A DNA stretch of 64,000 nucleotides from Deltaproteobacteria bacterium (GCA_023382265.1 JAMCPX010000039.1:1-64000), one strand, 5' to 3'; positions 17,015 through 26,759 are shown, counted from the stretch's first letter. Made by a program: numbers and translations. The notes: generated from the sequence alone by a model not told the origin.

Positions 17015-19529
17015 CTATAAACTCTACATCAACCTTTTTTAACGGTACATTTATAATCTCGTGATACGGGATTGCAAGTCCTTTTTCAAGTATGTCTATC
17101 GGCCCTATGATTCTATTGTTAACCTTTTTTATAACAATAACAAGCTTACCTGATGGATCTATAAACATTCGATCTATAAATTGTCTTACATCAATATCCT
17201 TTTTCTTATCTTTTTGTCCAGACGTTATTATAAAATTATCACTTTTTAAAATAAGATCTATTCCGGTGCTAAGTACAGACATATTGCAGCTATTGATTGT
17301 TTCAAGTAAAAGTTCATAATGAATAGTCCTTATCATATTATTAACAGGTTTTGAGCCATAAGGTAAAATCTTAACCTCAAGAAATCTCAGACCTTCATAC
17401 TCTACTGTCTTAAGCATTTGTAACACATACTCGGATTTTACTTCTCCGTATAGATTCAAATCCATATATTCTGCTTCACTCTCAATCCCTACCTGTAATG
17501 GATCACAAAAAGAGAGCCGCGGCTTTGGATGAAAGCCTGATGTGTATGCAACGGGAAGTCCTGCCCTATGGATGGATCGCATTAAAAAATCAATAAATTC
17601 AAGATGACTTAAAAACCTTAACATACCTGTCTTGGTGTATCTTATACGGATTATCATTGACCAATTAACAGCATCCTGCTGGATTTTTTTATTGTGATCG
17701 ACAGGCTTAAAAGACAAAATCTTTGATACTACAGGTTCAATAAGCCTGAAATCACATACGCCGCAATCATAGCATGTCGACTGAAAACAATCCGGTGTTA
17801 AAGCACGTTTCTGTGATTTTATCAGTTCATCAATCAAAAAAGATTTTGGTATATATGTATCGATGTGATCCCATGGTAACGGTTCTTCTAACCCGCGCTC
17901 TCCAATAAACTCTTCTATATTAAATCCCTGTTTTGATATTTCATTAACCCATAGATTATAGTTTATTGATTCCCCCGTTCCGTCATATATCTCCTCATTC
18001 CCGCTTACCTTTTCAATAACACCGGCAAGTCTTCTGTCTCCGGCAGAAAGTATTGCTTCTATGTGACTTACTTCCGGTGCCTGCCATTTTATACTCACGT
18101 CCGTTTTTTTTATTAGCTGTCTTATCAGACCCAGTCTTCTTCGATACTCATCTATAGATATGATCCCAGACCATTGAAATGCCGTATGAGGCTTTGGGAT
18201 AAACATTGCAATGCTTGTATTGATCTTTGTTTTTTTATGTTGTTTTCTGACAATATCGTGTATCTTTAATAAAAGTTCGCCGAGCCCCTTAATGTCTTCA
18301 TCCGTCTCATACGGCAAACCAATCATGAAGTACAGCTTGATTGTCTGCCACCCAAGTTTAGAAGCAATCTCCACACTTGTTAAAATATCCTGTTCTGTGA
18401 TGCCCTTGTTTATTATATCCCTTAACCTCTGTGTTCCTGCCTCCGGCGCAACCGTAAATCCGCTTTTCCTTACCTTTTTAATCTCTTCAAGCATTTCCAT
18501 TGTAACCGTATTTGTCCTTAATGATGGTAGGGATATAGAGCATCTGTCATCCTTATATATCTGCATAAATGCCTTAAGCAGTGGCATAAGATTTGAATAG
18601 TTTCCTGCGCTCAAAGACAGAAGGCTTATGTCCGAATAACCGGAGGATTGTACATTTTCCTGAATTTCTCTGATTACCACTTCTGCATCTTTTTCACGCA
18701 CGGGCCTATAGATCATGCCCGCCTGACAGAATCTGCAACCTTTTGTACACCCTCTTGCTATTTCTATGATAAGCCTGTCATGGACGGGCTTTATATAAGG
18801 GATTATGGTACGTTTAATCGTGCTTTTATTGATATCAGAAACTATCCTTCTCTTTATCTTTTTTGAAGATTGATTAACAGGCACTATGCCTTTAAACGTG
18901 CCGTTTTCATCATAGACCTGTTTGTAAAGGGCCGGGACATACACACCCTGTATATCGGCAAGCATTTCAAGACATACATCTTTTGATTGATTCCTGTCCT
19001 TACTTATTGCAAAGGCATCAATAATCTCTTTAATGACATCTTCACCATCACCAACAATGATTGCATCAAAAAACGGGCTGACAGGCTCCGGGTTAAATGC
19101 ACAACTGCCTCCTGCTATTATAAGCGGATACGGTAAGGCTCTATCTTTACTGTACAGATTCAGTCCTGCGAGTTTAAGAAGATTAGGAATATTTATGTAA
19201 TTAAGTTCTGTTTGAAGTGTGATACCTATAATATCAAATCGATCCAGCGGAGTGTCTGTTTCTATGCTTGCAAGTCTCACGAGGTGTTTTTTTAACAATG
19301 TCTGCATATCCCATGCAGGCAAATAAGCCCTTTCTGCAAGTGCGTAAGGCAGCTCATTAATTACCTGATAGAGTATCTTAAGCCCAAGGTTTGGAAGCCC
19401 AACTTCATAGAGATCGGGGTATACGAGTGCCACCTTTATCTTAACCGAATCATGTCGTTTTACGACAGCATTAGACTCGGGTCCAATGTATCTTGAAGGT
19501 TTTCTTAAGAATGGTAAAAGTTCTCTCAT
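17007..19529 (-). CDS. Radical SAM protein fused to a DUF2344 domain (TIGR03960/TIGR03936 type)
   Basis: This 840-residue protein has three parts. Residues 1-230 are a B12-binding-like N-terminal region (KIKVALVYPDLYEVGLPNLG). The radical SAM core has the cluster motif CTKGCRFCQAG near residue 261 (C-x3-C-x2-C). A C-terminal DUF2344 domain starts with RIRYTKTGMLRFLSHLEFID (about 630) and contains YTSGFHPKPRLSF. A Cys-rich patch CYDCGVC (about 590) may bind a further cluster or zinc. In many bacteria this gene precedes rng/rne and rplU, and a role in tRNA or ribosome-related modification has been suggested but not shown. Here it precedes the O-antigen ligase gene with an 8-bp overlap. The reaction is unknown. 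Confidence 0.88.
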   Translation of the reverse strand: MRELLPFLRKPSRYIGPESNAVVKRHDSVKIKVALVYPDLYEVGLPNLGLKILYQVINELPYALAERAYLPAWDMQTLLKKHLVRLASIETDTPLDRFDIIGITLQTELNYINIPNLLKLAGLNLYSKDRALPYPLIIAGGSCAFNPEPVSPFFDAIIVGDGEDVIKEIIDAFAISKDRNQSKDVCLEMLADIQGVYVPALYKQVYDENGTFKGIVPVNQSSKKIKRRIVSDINKSTIKRTIIPYIKPVHDRLIIEIARGCTKGCRFCQAGMIYRPVREKDAEVVIREIQENVQSSGYSDISLLSLSAGNYSNLMPLLKAFMQIYKDDRCSISLPSLRTNTVTMEMLEEIKKVRKSGFTVAPEAGTQRLRDIINKGITEQDILTSVEIASKLGWQTIKLYFMIGLPYETDEDIKGLGELLLKIHDIVRKQHKKTKINTSIAMFIPKPHTAFQWSGIISIDEYRRRLGLIRQLIKKTDVSIKWQAPEVSHIEAILSAGDRRLAGVIEKVSGNEEIYDGTGESINYNLWVNEISKQGFNIEEFIGERGLEEPLPWDHIDTYIPKSFLIDELIKSQKRALTPDCFQSTCYDCGVCDFRLIEPVVSKILSFKPVDHNKKIQQDAVNWSMIIRIRYTKTGMLRFLSHLEFIDFLMRSIHRAGLPVAYTSGFHPKPRLSFCDPLQVGIESEAEYMDLNLYGEVKSEYVLQMLKTVEYEGLRFLEVKILPYGSKPVNNMIRTIHYELLLETINSCNMSVLSTGIDLILKSDNFIITSGQKDKKKDIDVRQFIDRMFIDPSGKLVIVIKKVNNRIIGPIDILEKGLAIPYHEIINVPLKKVDVEFIDE

Positions 19530-19571
19530 ATAATGAAAACGCTTAATTAAAGCACAAAATAAGAATTTTGT

Positions 19572-19913
19572 CTATAAAGGATTATTATTGCGGGATATGT
19601 GATAAGACTTTATCAAGTCCCATACAAAACAAGATGTGAGTGGTTCCTTATTATGCATCTTTCTCCAGTGGAGAATTCGCCCGCCTAAAAATTGCCCGAT
19701 AAAAAACGAAGAGATCATGATGGGAAATGTTATGAAATGCCATCCCAATCCTGATAAGAGCCTCAAAGCGATAATAAATGGCACAGGGATGTGCACTGCT
19801 AAAAACCAGCCCCTTGAGAACTTTTTCTCATTTGCCCGCCAGTATCCGAACGGCATGTTGAGTATAACAACAACTATCGATACAATAAAAAATTTTGTAA
19901 CCGTCTGTTCCAT
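19572..19913 (-). CDS. Small conserved-type membrane protein, unknown function
   Basis: This 113-residue protein is not recognised. It has about three hydrophobic segments (residues 7-24, 38-56, 60-78) and a basic, His/Trp-rich C terminus (RILHWRKMHNKEP). It contains no catalytic motif I know. It lies between the HAD phosphatase (91 bp upstream) and the radical SAM gene (42 bp downstream), all in one direction, so it may belong to that transcript. Confidence 0.6.
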   Translation of the reverse strand: MEQTVTKFFIVSIVVVILNMPFGYWRANEKKFSRGWFLAVHIPVPFIIALRLLSGLGWHFITFPIMISSFFIGQFLGGRILHWRKMHNKEPLTSCFVWDLIKSYHISRNNNPL

Positions 19914-20004
19914 GTTTTTGTTAAAAAATTATCGCTCCTAAAAAGAATAAGCTCTCCTGATTTATAAGTCAATACTTTAAAATACTGATCCGAAAGATAC
20001 ATTA

Positions 20005-20769
20005 CTACGATTGCTTCACAACCTTGCCTGTTTCCTTAAATACATTTCTTGACCTAATCATTTCTGCAAATTCTATAAAGCCATACCCCTGCTCATTATC
20101 CATAATCCACCTTGGATGATACTTCATAAACTTAAGATATTTTTTAATATTTGCCACTCCAACCGACAGTGGGAATATCGCAGGATTAAACATTGATTCA
20201 TCATTTATAGAATCGCCTATCGTTATGGTTTTACTTTTCTTAACAATTTTCTTAAGTGTGGATGCTTTATTAAAGCCTGGCGAAATTATATGTGTCTGTA
20301 TAGAGCTTATAGTTATCATAAGTCCATACCCGATTGCTATCTTTTTTATTTTATTTATTGCACCATCAGGAACAGAAGTATTTTCTATTGACATATCGGT
20401 AAGTCTAAATTGGTTATCCTGTGCCGGCACAACAGACGGGAAAATACTTCTTATATCATTAAAACATTTATTTAATCTCTCCCGATGATCCTTTGGCAGC
20501 TTTACGGTTGCAAGATCATGCTTTTTTATAATCACGCCGCCGTTTTCTGCTATAACACTTGCAACCGGAAGATACTGTGCTAATGTTGTACATGCACCCC
20601 CTGATCTGCCCGTGACAAGGATAATCTTTTTTCCTATCCTGTTTAGAAGCTCCAGTGTATCAAGTACACCGGATGTTAATATACCATTTATTGTTAAAGT
20701 ATCGTCAACATCGGTTGCGATGAATTCTATATGCTTTGCCCTGCTTCTGATTTCATCTAAATTATTCAT
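20005..20769 (-). CDS. HAD-superfamily hydrolase, Cof/SPP-like
   Basis: This 254-residue phosphatase is of the HAD IIB (Cof, sucrose/mannosyl-phosphoglycerate phosphatase) type. Motif I is ATDVDDTLTING (nucleophile D20, general acid D22). Motif II is ILVTGRSGG, and the acidic motif is TIGDSINDESMF near residue 184. The cap between motif II and the acidic motif is short. Likely substrates are sugar phosphates or similar; the sequence does not decide. It follows accC by 23 bp on the same strand. The C-terminal tail after residue 230 is basic. Confidence 0.82.
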   Translation of the reverse strand: MNNLDEIRSRAKHIEFIATDVDDTLTINGILTSGVLDTLELLNRIGKKIILVTGRSGGACTTLAQYLPVASVIAENGGVIIKKHDLATVKLPKDHRERLNKCFNDIRSIFPSVVPAQDNQFRLTDMSIENTSVPDGAINKIKKIAIGYGLMITISSIQTHIISPGFNKASTLKKIVKKSKTITIGDSINDESMFNPAIFPLSVGVANIKKYLKFMKYHPRWIMDNEQGYGFIEFAEMIRSRNVFKETGKVVKQS

Positions 20770-20792
20770 TTATAGTTTAATGCCATGTCATT

Positions 20793-22283
20793 TTATCTAT
20801 TTATAGCCATTTGCCTGCCTGTTAGCCTCCATTTTGATTGATCATTCGTTGATGTTGTTTGTGGAGATATAGAGCTATTTATCTCATTTATAGCAGCGCT
20901 TATTGCGGCAACTATCCATAGTTGTGATGTATCTTTTACGAATTTATCCATCTCCTGTTCAAGGAAGCTGGTACCGAGGTCACCCTTAATAAATCTTTCA
21001 TGCCTGAATATCCATCTATATAGTGGAATGCTTGTTGAGATCCCCAGTATTCTGTACTCATCAAGTGCACGGCGCATTTTTTCAATGGCTTCGTTTCTTG
21101 TTTTACCGTACGATTGTATCTTTGTAATTAAAGAATCATACCAGCCAGGCACATCAAAGCCTTCATAAACACCGCTATCAACCCTTATCCCTGCACCCGA
21201 TGGCTCATGAAGATAAACGATTTTACCGGGGGTTGGAGAAAAATCATTCATAGAATCTTCTGCAACTATTCTACATTCTATGGCACTACCAGATATAGTT
21301 ATATCTTCCTGTTTATACCTTAACCTTTCACCCTGTGCTATACGAATTTGTTCCTTTACGATATCTACACCTGTAACGAGTTCTGTTACCGGGTGTTCAA
21401 CCTGGAGCCTTGTATTCATCTCCATAAAGTAAAGTTTCTCATTTTGATCCATAATAAATTCCATTGTCCCTGCATTATAATATCCAACCGACTTCGCAAT
21501 ATCAATAGCCATTTTGCCGTATCTTACGCGTTGTTCTGCACTGATAACCGGCGACGGGCTTTCTTCTATAAGCTTCTGATGTTTCCTTTGAATCGAGCAT
21601 TCCCTTTCATTAAGGTGTATCATATTGCCATGTGTATCTCCAATGATCTGAAATTCTATATGTCTGGGATTCCTTATAAATTTTTCAATATAAAGCTCTC
21701 CGTTCCCAAACGCAGACTCTGCCTCCGACCTGGCCCTTTCAAAGCTGTTATGTATATCATCTCCGCTCTCCACCAGCCTCATACCTTTACCACCTCCGCC
21801 GGCAGCCGCTTTAATCATAACAGGATAACCAATCTCTTTTGCTATCCTGCTTGATTCATCAGCATCTTTTACAGGATCAATAGTACCGGGAACAATAGGT
21901 ACACCGGCATGCTTTGCGATCCTTCTTGCGTTAATCTTTCCGCCCATTGCATTTATAGCTTCCGGTGATGGACCTATAAATATTAGCCCATTTTCTTTTA
22001 CCCTTTTTGCAAAGGTCTCATTCTCTGCAAGAAAGCCGTATCCCGGATGAATCGCATCCGCCGAGCTTGCCCTTGCAATACCGATGATTTTATCCATGTT
22101 GAGATAACTTTCCATTGGCTGCGGGTTTCCGATTGAATAAGCCTCATCAGCCATTCTTACATAAAGAGCATCTCTGTCCGCATCAGAGTAAACAGCAACA
22201 ACGGAAATTGACATCTCGTGACATGCCCTTATGATCCTTACCGCTATTTCGGAACGGTTTGCTATAAGTATTTTTTTAAACAT
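20793..22283 (-). CDS. accC: Biotin carboxylase subunit of an acyl-CoA carboxylase
   Basis: This subunit carboxylates biotin on a carrier protein with ATP and bicarbonate. The start was set at ATG 22281-22283, where FKKILIANRSEIAVRIIRAC begins; a longer frame runs back to a TTG at 22328 but adds 15 unconserved residues. The protein is 496 residues. It has the N-terminal Rossmann-like domain, the ATP-grasp motif GGGGKGMRLVE, FMEMNTRLQVEHPVTE and GSAIECRIVAED. An extra 50-residue tail ends in SKWRLTGRQMAINR, as in some propionyl-CoA or pyruvate carboxylase A subunits rather than E. coli AccC. No biotin carrier or carboxyltransferase gene is in the window, so the acyl substrate is open. Confidence 0.92.
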   Translation of the reverse strand: MFKKILIANRSEIAVRIIRACHEMSISVVAVYSDADRDALYVRMADEAYSIGNPQPMESYLNMDKIIGIARASSADAIHPGYGFLAENETFAKRVKENGLIFIGPSPEAINAMGGKINARRIAKHAGVPIVPGTIDPVKDADESSRIAKEIGYPVMIKAAAGGGGKGMRLVESGDDIHNSFERARSEAESAFGNGELYIEKFIRNPRHIEFQIIGDTHGNMIHLNERECSIQRKHQKLIEESPSPVISAEQRVRYGKMAIDIAKSVGYYNAGTMEFIMDQNEKLYFMEMNTRLQVEHPVTELVTGVDIVKEQIRIAQGERLRYKQEDITISGSAIECRIVAEDSMNDFSPTPGKIVYLHEPSGAGIRVDSGVYEGFDVPGWYDSLITKIQSYGKTRNEAIEKMRRALDEYRILGISTSIPLYRWIFRHERFIKGDLGTSFLEQEMDKFVKDTSQLWIVAAISAAINEINSSISPQTTSTNDQSKWRLTGRQMAINR

Positions 22284-22343
22284 AAAATTCTTATTTTCCC
22301 TGATACTCTCTTTAACACAAAAATACAATAAGAAAATTTGGTT

Positions 22344-23163
22344 ATGAGCAGTACAGGGATCACCACATTATCTCTTATAATTGACTATCAGGGTGGAAAG
22401 CAATTATATCACGCATGGCGCACTGCAATTGTTGCCAAATACCTGTCCGATGAAATCAATATTGGCGATTCCCAGTGGCTTTTTTATGCGGGCTTACTGC
22501 ATGATATCGGGATAACAGGTATGGGTAACCATCCCGCTTAAACTAAAAGAACTGTTAGAGGAACTGCCCTACACAAAACATTTTAATGGAGTTTTTCCAA
22601 TGCAATTTTACATTCTTATTTGGGGAATACAGGCTTAAAAGTATTCGGCATCGTAATAGATGCAAAGCATACTTATACGGCAGGACATTCGGAAAGGGTA
22701 AGGGATTATTCAATAATATTATCAAGACGGCCCGGACTTAATAAAAGAGAAATAAAAAAAATAGCAATGGCTGTATATCTTCACGATCCTGGAAAGATCG
22801 CTATACCTTTATCCATACTTGATAAACCAGGACCATTAAGTAAGTCGGAATGGAAAATAATGAAAAAGCATACCGTGTACACAATGGAGCTTATAGATTC
22901 TGTAGATATACTATATGACCTTGGCCAGCTGGCGGGATACTCACAGGAGAAATTATGATGGTAAAGGATACCCTGATGGGCTGAAAGGAAAAGAGATACC
23001 GGTCGGTTCATGAATAATAGCGGTTGCAGATGCAATGGATGCAATCAAAACAAAAAAAGCGTATAAGAAAGCCCTTAGCTGGAAAACCGTTATAGGAGAG
23101 CTTAAAAAAGCTCCGGGAACAGATACGATCCGGAAATCGTTTACAAAACTGTCGCTTATATAA
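22344..23163 (+). pseudogene. Decayed two-domain HD / HD-GYP phosphodiesterase
   Basis: Three pieces together make up a c-di-GMP-phosphodiesterase-like protein. The first (22344-22541) has an HD domain with LLHDIG. After a shift the frame continues as IPLKLKELLEELPYTKHFNG (from 22531) and shifts back by about 22620. The second (22620-22958) has the HD-GYP start AGHSERV and LHDPGKIAIP, where the usual I of HDIGK is P. The third (from about 22940) has NYDGKGYPDGLKGKEIPVGS, a TGA at 23011, then IIAVADAMDAIKTKKAYKKA to TAA 23161-23163. At least three frame changes and one in-frame stop show it is inactive. It diverges from accC. Confidence 0.85.
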
Positions 23164-23216
23164 AAGAAGAGCAGTTGTATTGAAAAATCGGCTAAAAAGC
23201 AGAGCGGCAGTGATCG

Positions 23217-24812
23217 TTAAGTATCAAACGGCCTGACCATATATGCGAGTTGAGAAACAATCCGTCTTAGCCCGCTGACAATCTCTATGTGTAATGCACT
23301 TGTATCTATGGATTCCTCATACCCTTTATTGAGTCTGTTCAAATGAGATCTGAGAAGAACAAGCTCAGTCTGTGCAAGCTGATTTTTCTTTTCTATGCAC
23401 TGCTTCATTAAATTCTTATCATCTTTTTCAACAGCATTAAGCACATCAGCAAAAAATCCAATCACGCCGTAGAAAAAATTTTTTATCTCCTGCCATCCCT
23501 CTTCCGAAAGCCTGTGTTTCTCAACGGTTTTTTTCTCTATATTATTAGAGAGGTTCTGACCGATTATGTCTGATATAACCTCAAGGTTCTTTAAGTAATT
23601 AATAAGCTCAAACTGTCTTGATGTTTCATCCGATGACAGCTGCAATGAAGTAGAAACATGGGTTAAATAAAGTTTTATTTGATATGAAAGTTCTTCAACA
23701 GCTTGATTCTGTGCCTTTAACTCATTGATACCCCATAAGTTATTTGCTGAAAGTGCTTTATAAGAGTTTTCGAGCATCTCTTTAACATAGACGCCAAGCC
23801 TTACAATCTCTTTTAATGCATAATCGTACGCAATATCCGGGGTTGCCAATGCCGACATATCAAGATATTTCGGTTTACTGGGCAGTTCTACTTTTTTACC
23901 GGCTTTTACATAGCGTTCAAAAAAACCCGATATGGGTTTTGCAAGCGGTGCAAAAAATAAGGTAATAACTATATTGAATAACGTGTGAGCATTAGCTATC
24001 TGGTGCGTAACGCTGTGTGCGCTCAGCCTTACAATGTCAATAAACGGTTTATAGAGTAAAACGATTATTAAAACCCCCGCTATCTTAAATGCAAGATGCA
24101 TAATAGCCACCCTGCGACCCTGCTCATCAGCCTTAAACATTGCAAATACGGCGGTTGAACATGTACCCACATTAGCACCAAAAACTATCGGTAAAGCCTG
24201 TGAAAGATTTATAGTGCCACCGTGTACCATGGATATAGCAAGACCTATAGTGGCAGCGCTGTTCTGTATAACGGTTGTAAGCGCAAGAGATGAAAAAAAA
24301 CCGATCAAAGGATTGCGGATGAATATTTCTATTATTCTGTTACCGGGTGTAATATTCTTTGAAACATTTGTTAACAGCATCATGCTGAAAAATATAAAAC
24401 CGAACCCTGTCAAGAACCTTGATAATGCCTGCACCCTTTGTTCCTTTATGAATACTCCGAGAACAAACCCTGACGCTATAAACCATATGGCATAACCGTA
24501 TAAATTGAATGAAATAATCTGAACTGTAAGTGTTGTACCCATATCAGCCCCGAGGATAATACCTATAGCACCTTTAAGATCGATCAATCTTGATGTTGCA
24601 AAACCCATGAGCATAACAATCGGAGTATTGCTGTTCTGTATAAGGATCGTTACAACCCCACCGATAATAACTGCCCACAAAATATTTTTTGAAGCACGCT
24701 GTAAAAGTTCTTTTATTTGTTCCCTGAATAATTTATTAAGGCTTGAATTTATAAGGTCAATGCCGTATAGAAAAAGTGCGAGACTTCCTATAGAAGTTAT
24801 AAGTAGGATCAT
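23217..24812 (-). CDS. Na+/phosphate cotransporter-like (NptA/PNaS) protein with PhoU-type C terminus
   Basis: This 531-residue protein has two inverted repeat halves of a Na/Pi cotransporter (membrane spans within about 1-310), then a helical PhoU-like cytoplasmic domain (about 335-531). Each half carries the signature region: QNSNTP (59-64) with GADMGTT (88-94), and QNSAAT (about 183) with GANVGTC. In studied NptA proteins these loops read QSSSA; here the second residue is Asn in both. It probably imports phosphate, though some bacterial members have no proven transport. Its start overlaps the GDPD stop by 4 bp (ATGA type), and it is last in the smc-ftsY run. Confidence 0.88.
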   Translation of the reverse strand: MILLITSIGSLALFLYGIDLINSSLNKLFREQIKELLQRASKNILWAVIIGGVVTILIQNSNTPIVMLMGFATSRLIDLKGAIGIILGADMGTTLTVQIISFNLYGYAIWFIASGFVLGVFIKEQRVQALSRFLTGFGFIFFSMMLLTNVSKNITPGNRIIEIFIRNPLIGFFSSLALTTVIQNSAATIGLAISMVHGGTINLSQALPIVFGANVGTCSTAVFAMFKADEQGRRVAIMHLAFKIAGVLIIVLLYKPFIDIVRLSAHSVTHQIANAHTLFNIVITLFFAPLAKPISGFFERYVKAGKKVELPSKPKYLDMSALATPDIAYDYALKEIVRLGVYVKEMLENSYKALSANNLWGINELKAQNQAVEELSYQIKLYLTHVSTSLQLSSDETSRQFELINYLKNLEVISDIIGQNLSNNIEKKTVEKHRLSEEGWQEIKNFFYGVIGFFADVLNAVEKDDKNLMKQCIEKKNQLAQTELVLLRSHLNRLNKGYEESIDTSALHIEIVSGLRRIVSQLAYMVRPFDT

Positions 24813-25585
24813 GTCCCCGGGTTGTTTAAACCAATATCATGTTGAATTGCGGCAATAGCTCTATCGGGATAATTGGTAAAAAAACCATCAACGCCGTTAT
24901 GAAGTAATTCTATTATCAGATCATCGTTGTTTACTGTAAACACATTTCCTTTCAGGCCATTCGCATGCAACTTACTTATCAGTTGTTTATCGGCATAAGA
25001 ATAAAGCATATTTATACATCCCGCATTTAATTCTGATGCGAGCTTTATATAAAATCGTAATGAATTTTCAGCAGACTCATCGGCTGTATTTATACTCTCC
25101 GCAAGCACCCCAAGCCTTATGTCCTTTGACAGCATCCTTACCTCTTTTAAGGCATTGATATTAAACGATGAAATGATAACATATTTTAGCAAATCATATT
25201 CTCTTATTAATCCGTATACCTTTTTGCACAACAATCCTGCTTTTGAATCCTTACCATCCTCTAATTTAAGTTCTATATTTATTGTGATTTTGTGGCCGAT
25301 GGCTTTAAAAATATCTTCGAGCGACGGTATGCGCACATCGCGATCAGCATCAAAAACATATTGACTTAATTCAATAAGCCTTAATTCCGAAATCCGTTTA
25401 TTTACATTAAAAAGCCTGTTGAGACTGAAATCATGAAATACAATAACTTCTTCATCCGATGTAAGCTGAGCATCAAGTTCAACTGCATCGGCATTCATTT
25501 TTACGGCGAGCTGAAAAGATGGAATCGTGTTTTCGATCTCATAGCCCGATGCACCTCTATGTCCAAATACGATTGGCCTGTTCAT
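24809..25585 (-). CDS. ugpQ: Glycerophosphodiester phosphodiesterase
   Basis: The enzyme hydrolyses glycerophosphodiesters to glycerol-3-phosphate and an alcohol. The 258-residue protein begins with VFGHRGASGYEIENTIPSF, the GDPD metal/catalytic block (H-R-G...E-N-T). It then has DAVELDAQLTSDEEVIVFHD with the second catalytic His, and INIELKLED. There is no signal peptide, so it acts in the cytoplasm. It overlaps ftsY by 4 bp upstream and the Na/Pi transporter by 4 bp downstream. Release of glycerophosphate next to a phosphate transporter is metabolically coherent. The gene symbol is by family only. Confidence 0.9.
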   Translation of the reverse strand: MNRPIVFGHRGASGYEIENTIPSFQLAVKMNADAVELDAQLTSDEEVIVFHDFSLNRLFNVNKRISELRLIELSQYVFDADRDVRIPSLEDIFKAIGHKITINIELKLEDGKDSKAGLLCKKVYGLIREYDLLKYVIISSFNINALKEVRMLSKDIRLGVLAESINTADESAENSLRFYIKLASELNAGCINMLYSYADKQLISKLHANGLKGNVFTVNNDDLIIELLHNGVDGFFTNYPDRAIAAIQHDIGLNNPGT

Positions 25586-26415
25586 GCAAAAAGTGACTCG
25601 ACAAATTTATTTTTATCAAATAGCATAAAATCATCAATCCCTTCCCCCGTTCCCATCCCTACGATAGGGATTTTAAGCTCTTCGCATATGGTAAATATAA
25701 TGCCCGCTCTTGCGGTTCCGTCAAGCTTTGTAATGATAATTCCATCCACGCCGATATTCTCATTAAACAGCTTTGCCTGTTGAAAGGAGTTCTTCCCAAT
25801 TGTTGCATCTAAGGTAAGATAAGTTACAAGTTTATCTCCTGCCATTGCTCTATGCATGACAGATTTAATCTTTTTAAGCTCATTAATCAGGTTAACATTT
25901 GTGTGTAGCCTGCCTGCTGTATCGGCTATAACAACGTCTTTACCTCTTGCAATGTAAGCACTAACAGCATCATGAATTACCGATGAGGGATCGACCTTTG
26001 GCATGGCTTTAACGATATCAAAACCTGCTCTTTCCACTACAATGATAAGCTGCTCTATTGCTGCTGCCCTGAACGTATCTCCTGCTGCTGCAATAACGCT
26101 ATATCCTTGATCACTATACCATTTTCCAAGTTTACCTATTGTGGTTGTTTTACCTCCGCCATTGATACCTATCATCAGAATTCCACATCTCGGTTCACAT
26201 AACTGTGATGATATTAGTATATCTTTCATCCTGTTTTTTAAATCTTCAACGCCGGTATGCCCTTGCTTGAAATCGCCTAAAAGCCTATCAATAACGGATA
26301 GACTCATATCCATACTCAGGAGTTCTTCTGTGTATTTATCCATATCAATGGACGCGGTATTGTTATCAGGAAACCTTGAAAAAACAGATGCTAACCTTGA
26401 AAATAATCCAGGCAT
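25582..26415 (-). CDS. ftsY: Signal recognition particle receptor FtsY
   Basis: FtsY docks SRP-ribosome complexes at the membrane for co-translational insertion. The 277-residue protein is essentially the N and G domains and lacks the long acidic A domain of E. coli FtsY. G1 is GINGGGKTTT (83-92, K89), followed by GDTFRAAAIEQL, DTAGRLHTN (G3), TKLDGTARAG (G4 region) and VGMGTGEGIDD. The N-terminal FSRLASVFSRF could form the membrane-contacting amphipathic helix. It follows the roadblock-like gene by 4 bp and overlaps GDPD by 4 bp, within a run headed by a TPR protein and smc. Confidence 0.95.
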   Translation of the reverse strand: MPGLFSRLASVFSRFPDNNTASIDMDKYTEELLSMDMSLSVIDRLLGDFKQGHTGVEDLKNRMKDILISSQLCEPRCGILMIGINGGGKTTTIGKLGKWYSDQGYSVIAAAGDTFRAAAIEQLIIVVERAGFDIVKAMPKVDPSSVIHDAVSAYIARGKDVVIADTAGRLHTNVNLINELKKIKSVMHRAMAGDKLVTYLTLDATIGKNSFQQAKLFNENIGVDGIIITKLDGTARAGIIFTICEELKIPIVGMGTGEGIDDFMLFDKNKFVESLFA

Positions 26416-26419
26416 GATC

Positions 26420-26758
26420 TTATAGTGAATTTTTTATAAAGCTTATTAACTCATTCACTCTTGATCTGTTTATTACCTCTTCATAGGAAGAGATGTAAAG
26501 AACAAGTAAAAAATAATCTTCCGTGATTCTGTACATACCGAGCAGGTAAGGGTGCATTGTAATAATTATAGAATGAGGGATAGAACCAAAATTTTTGAGT
26601 GTATTAAAGAATATGCTGAAATGTGCCCCTATAATCTTTAACTCGTTCTCATCCATATTTGCCGCCCAATCTATAGCCTCGCCCTCTGCATCTACAAATA
26701 TTATACCGCTTATACCTTTTGCGGTTTCAATAACGTCCCGCATTGTATCTCTATTCAT
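26420..26758 (-). CDS. Roadblock/LC7-like small protein
   Basis: This 112-residue soluble protein has an alternating helix-strand pattern (GISGIIFVDAEGEAIDWAA, then a long helix and the strands SIIITMHPYLLGMYRI and YFLLVLYIS). This resembles Roadblock/LC7 (MglB-like) domains, which dimerise and regulate small GTPases. It lies 1 bp after smc and 4 bp before ftsY, itself a GTPase gene. The fold assignment is inferred from pattern, not from a diagnostic motif; a profilin- or longin-like fold is possible. No mglA gene is nearby. Confidence 0.55.
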   Translation of the reverse strand: MNRDTMRDVIETAKGISGIIFVDAEGEAIDWAANMDENELKIIGAHFSIFFNTLKNFGSIPHSIIITMHPYLLGMYRITEDYFLLVLYISSYEEVINRSRVNELISFIKNSL

Positions 26759-26759
26759 A

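Noticed and set aside
21348-21854. 168-codon plus-strand open frame
   Set aside because: It is antisense to accC, whose protein matches the family along its whole length; the frame has no ribosome site or recognisable sequence.
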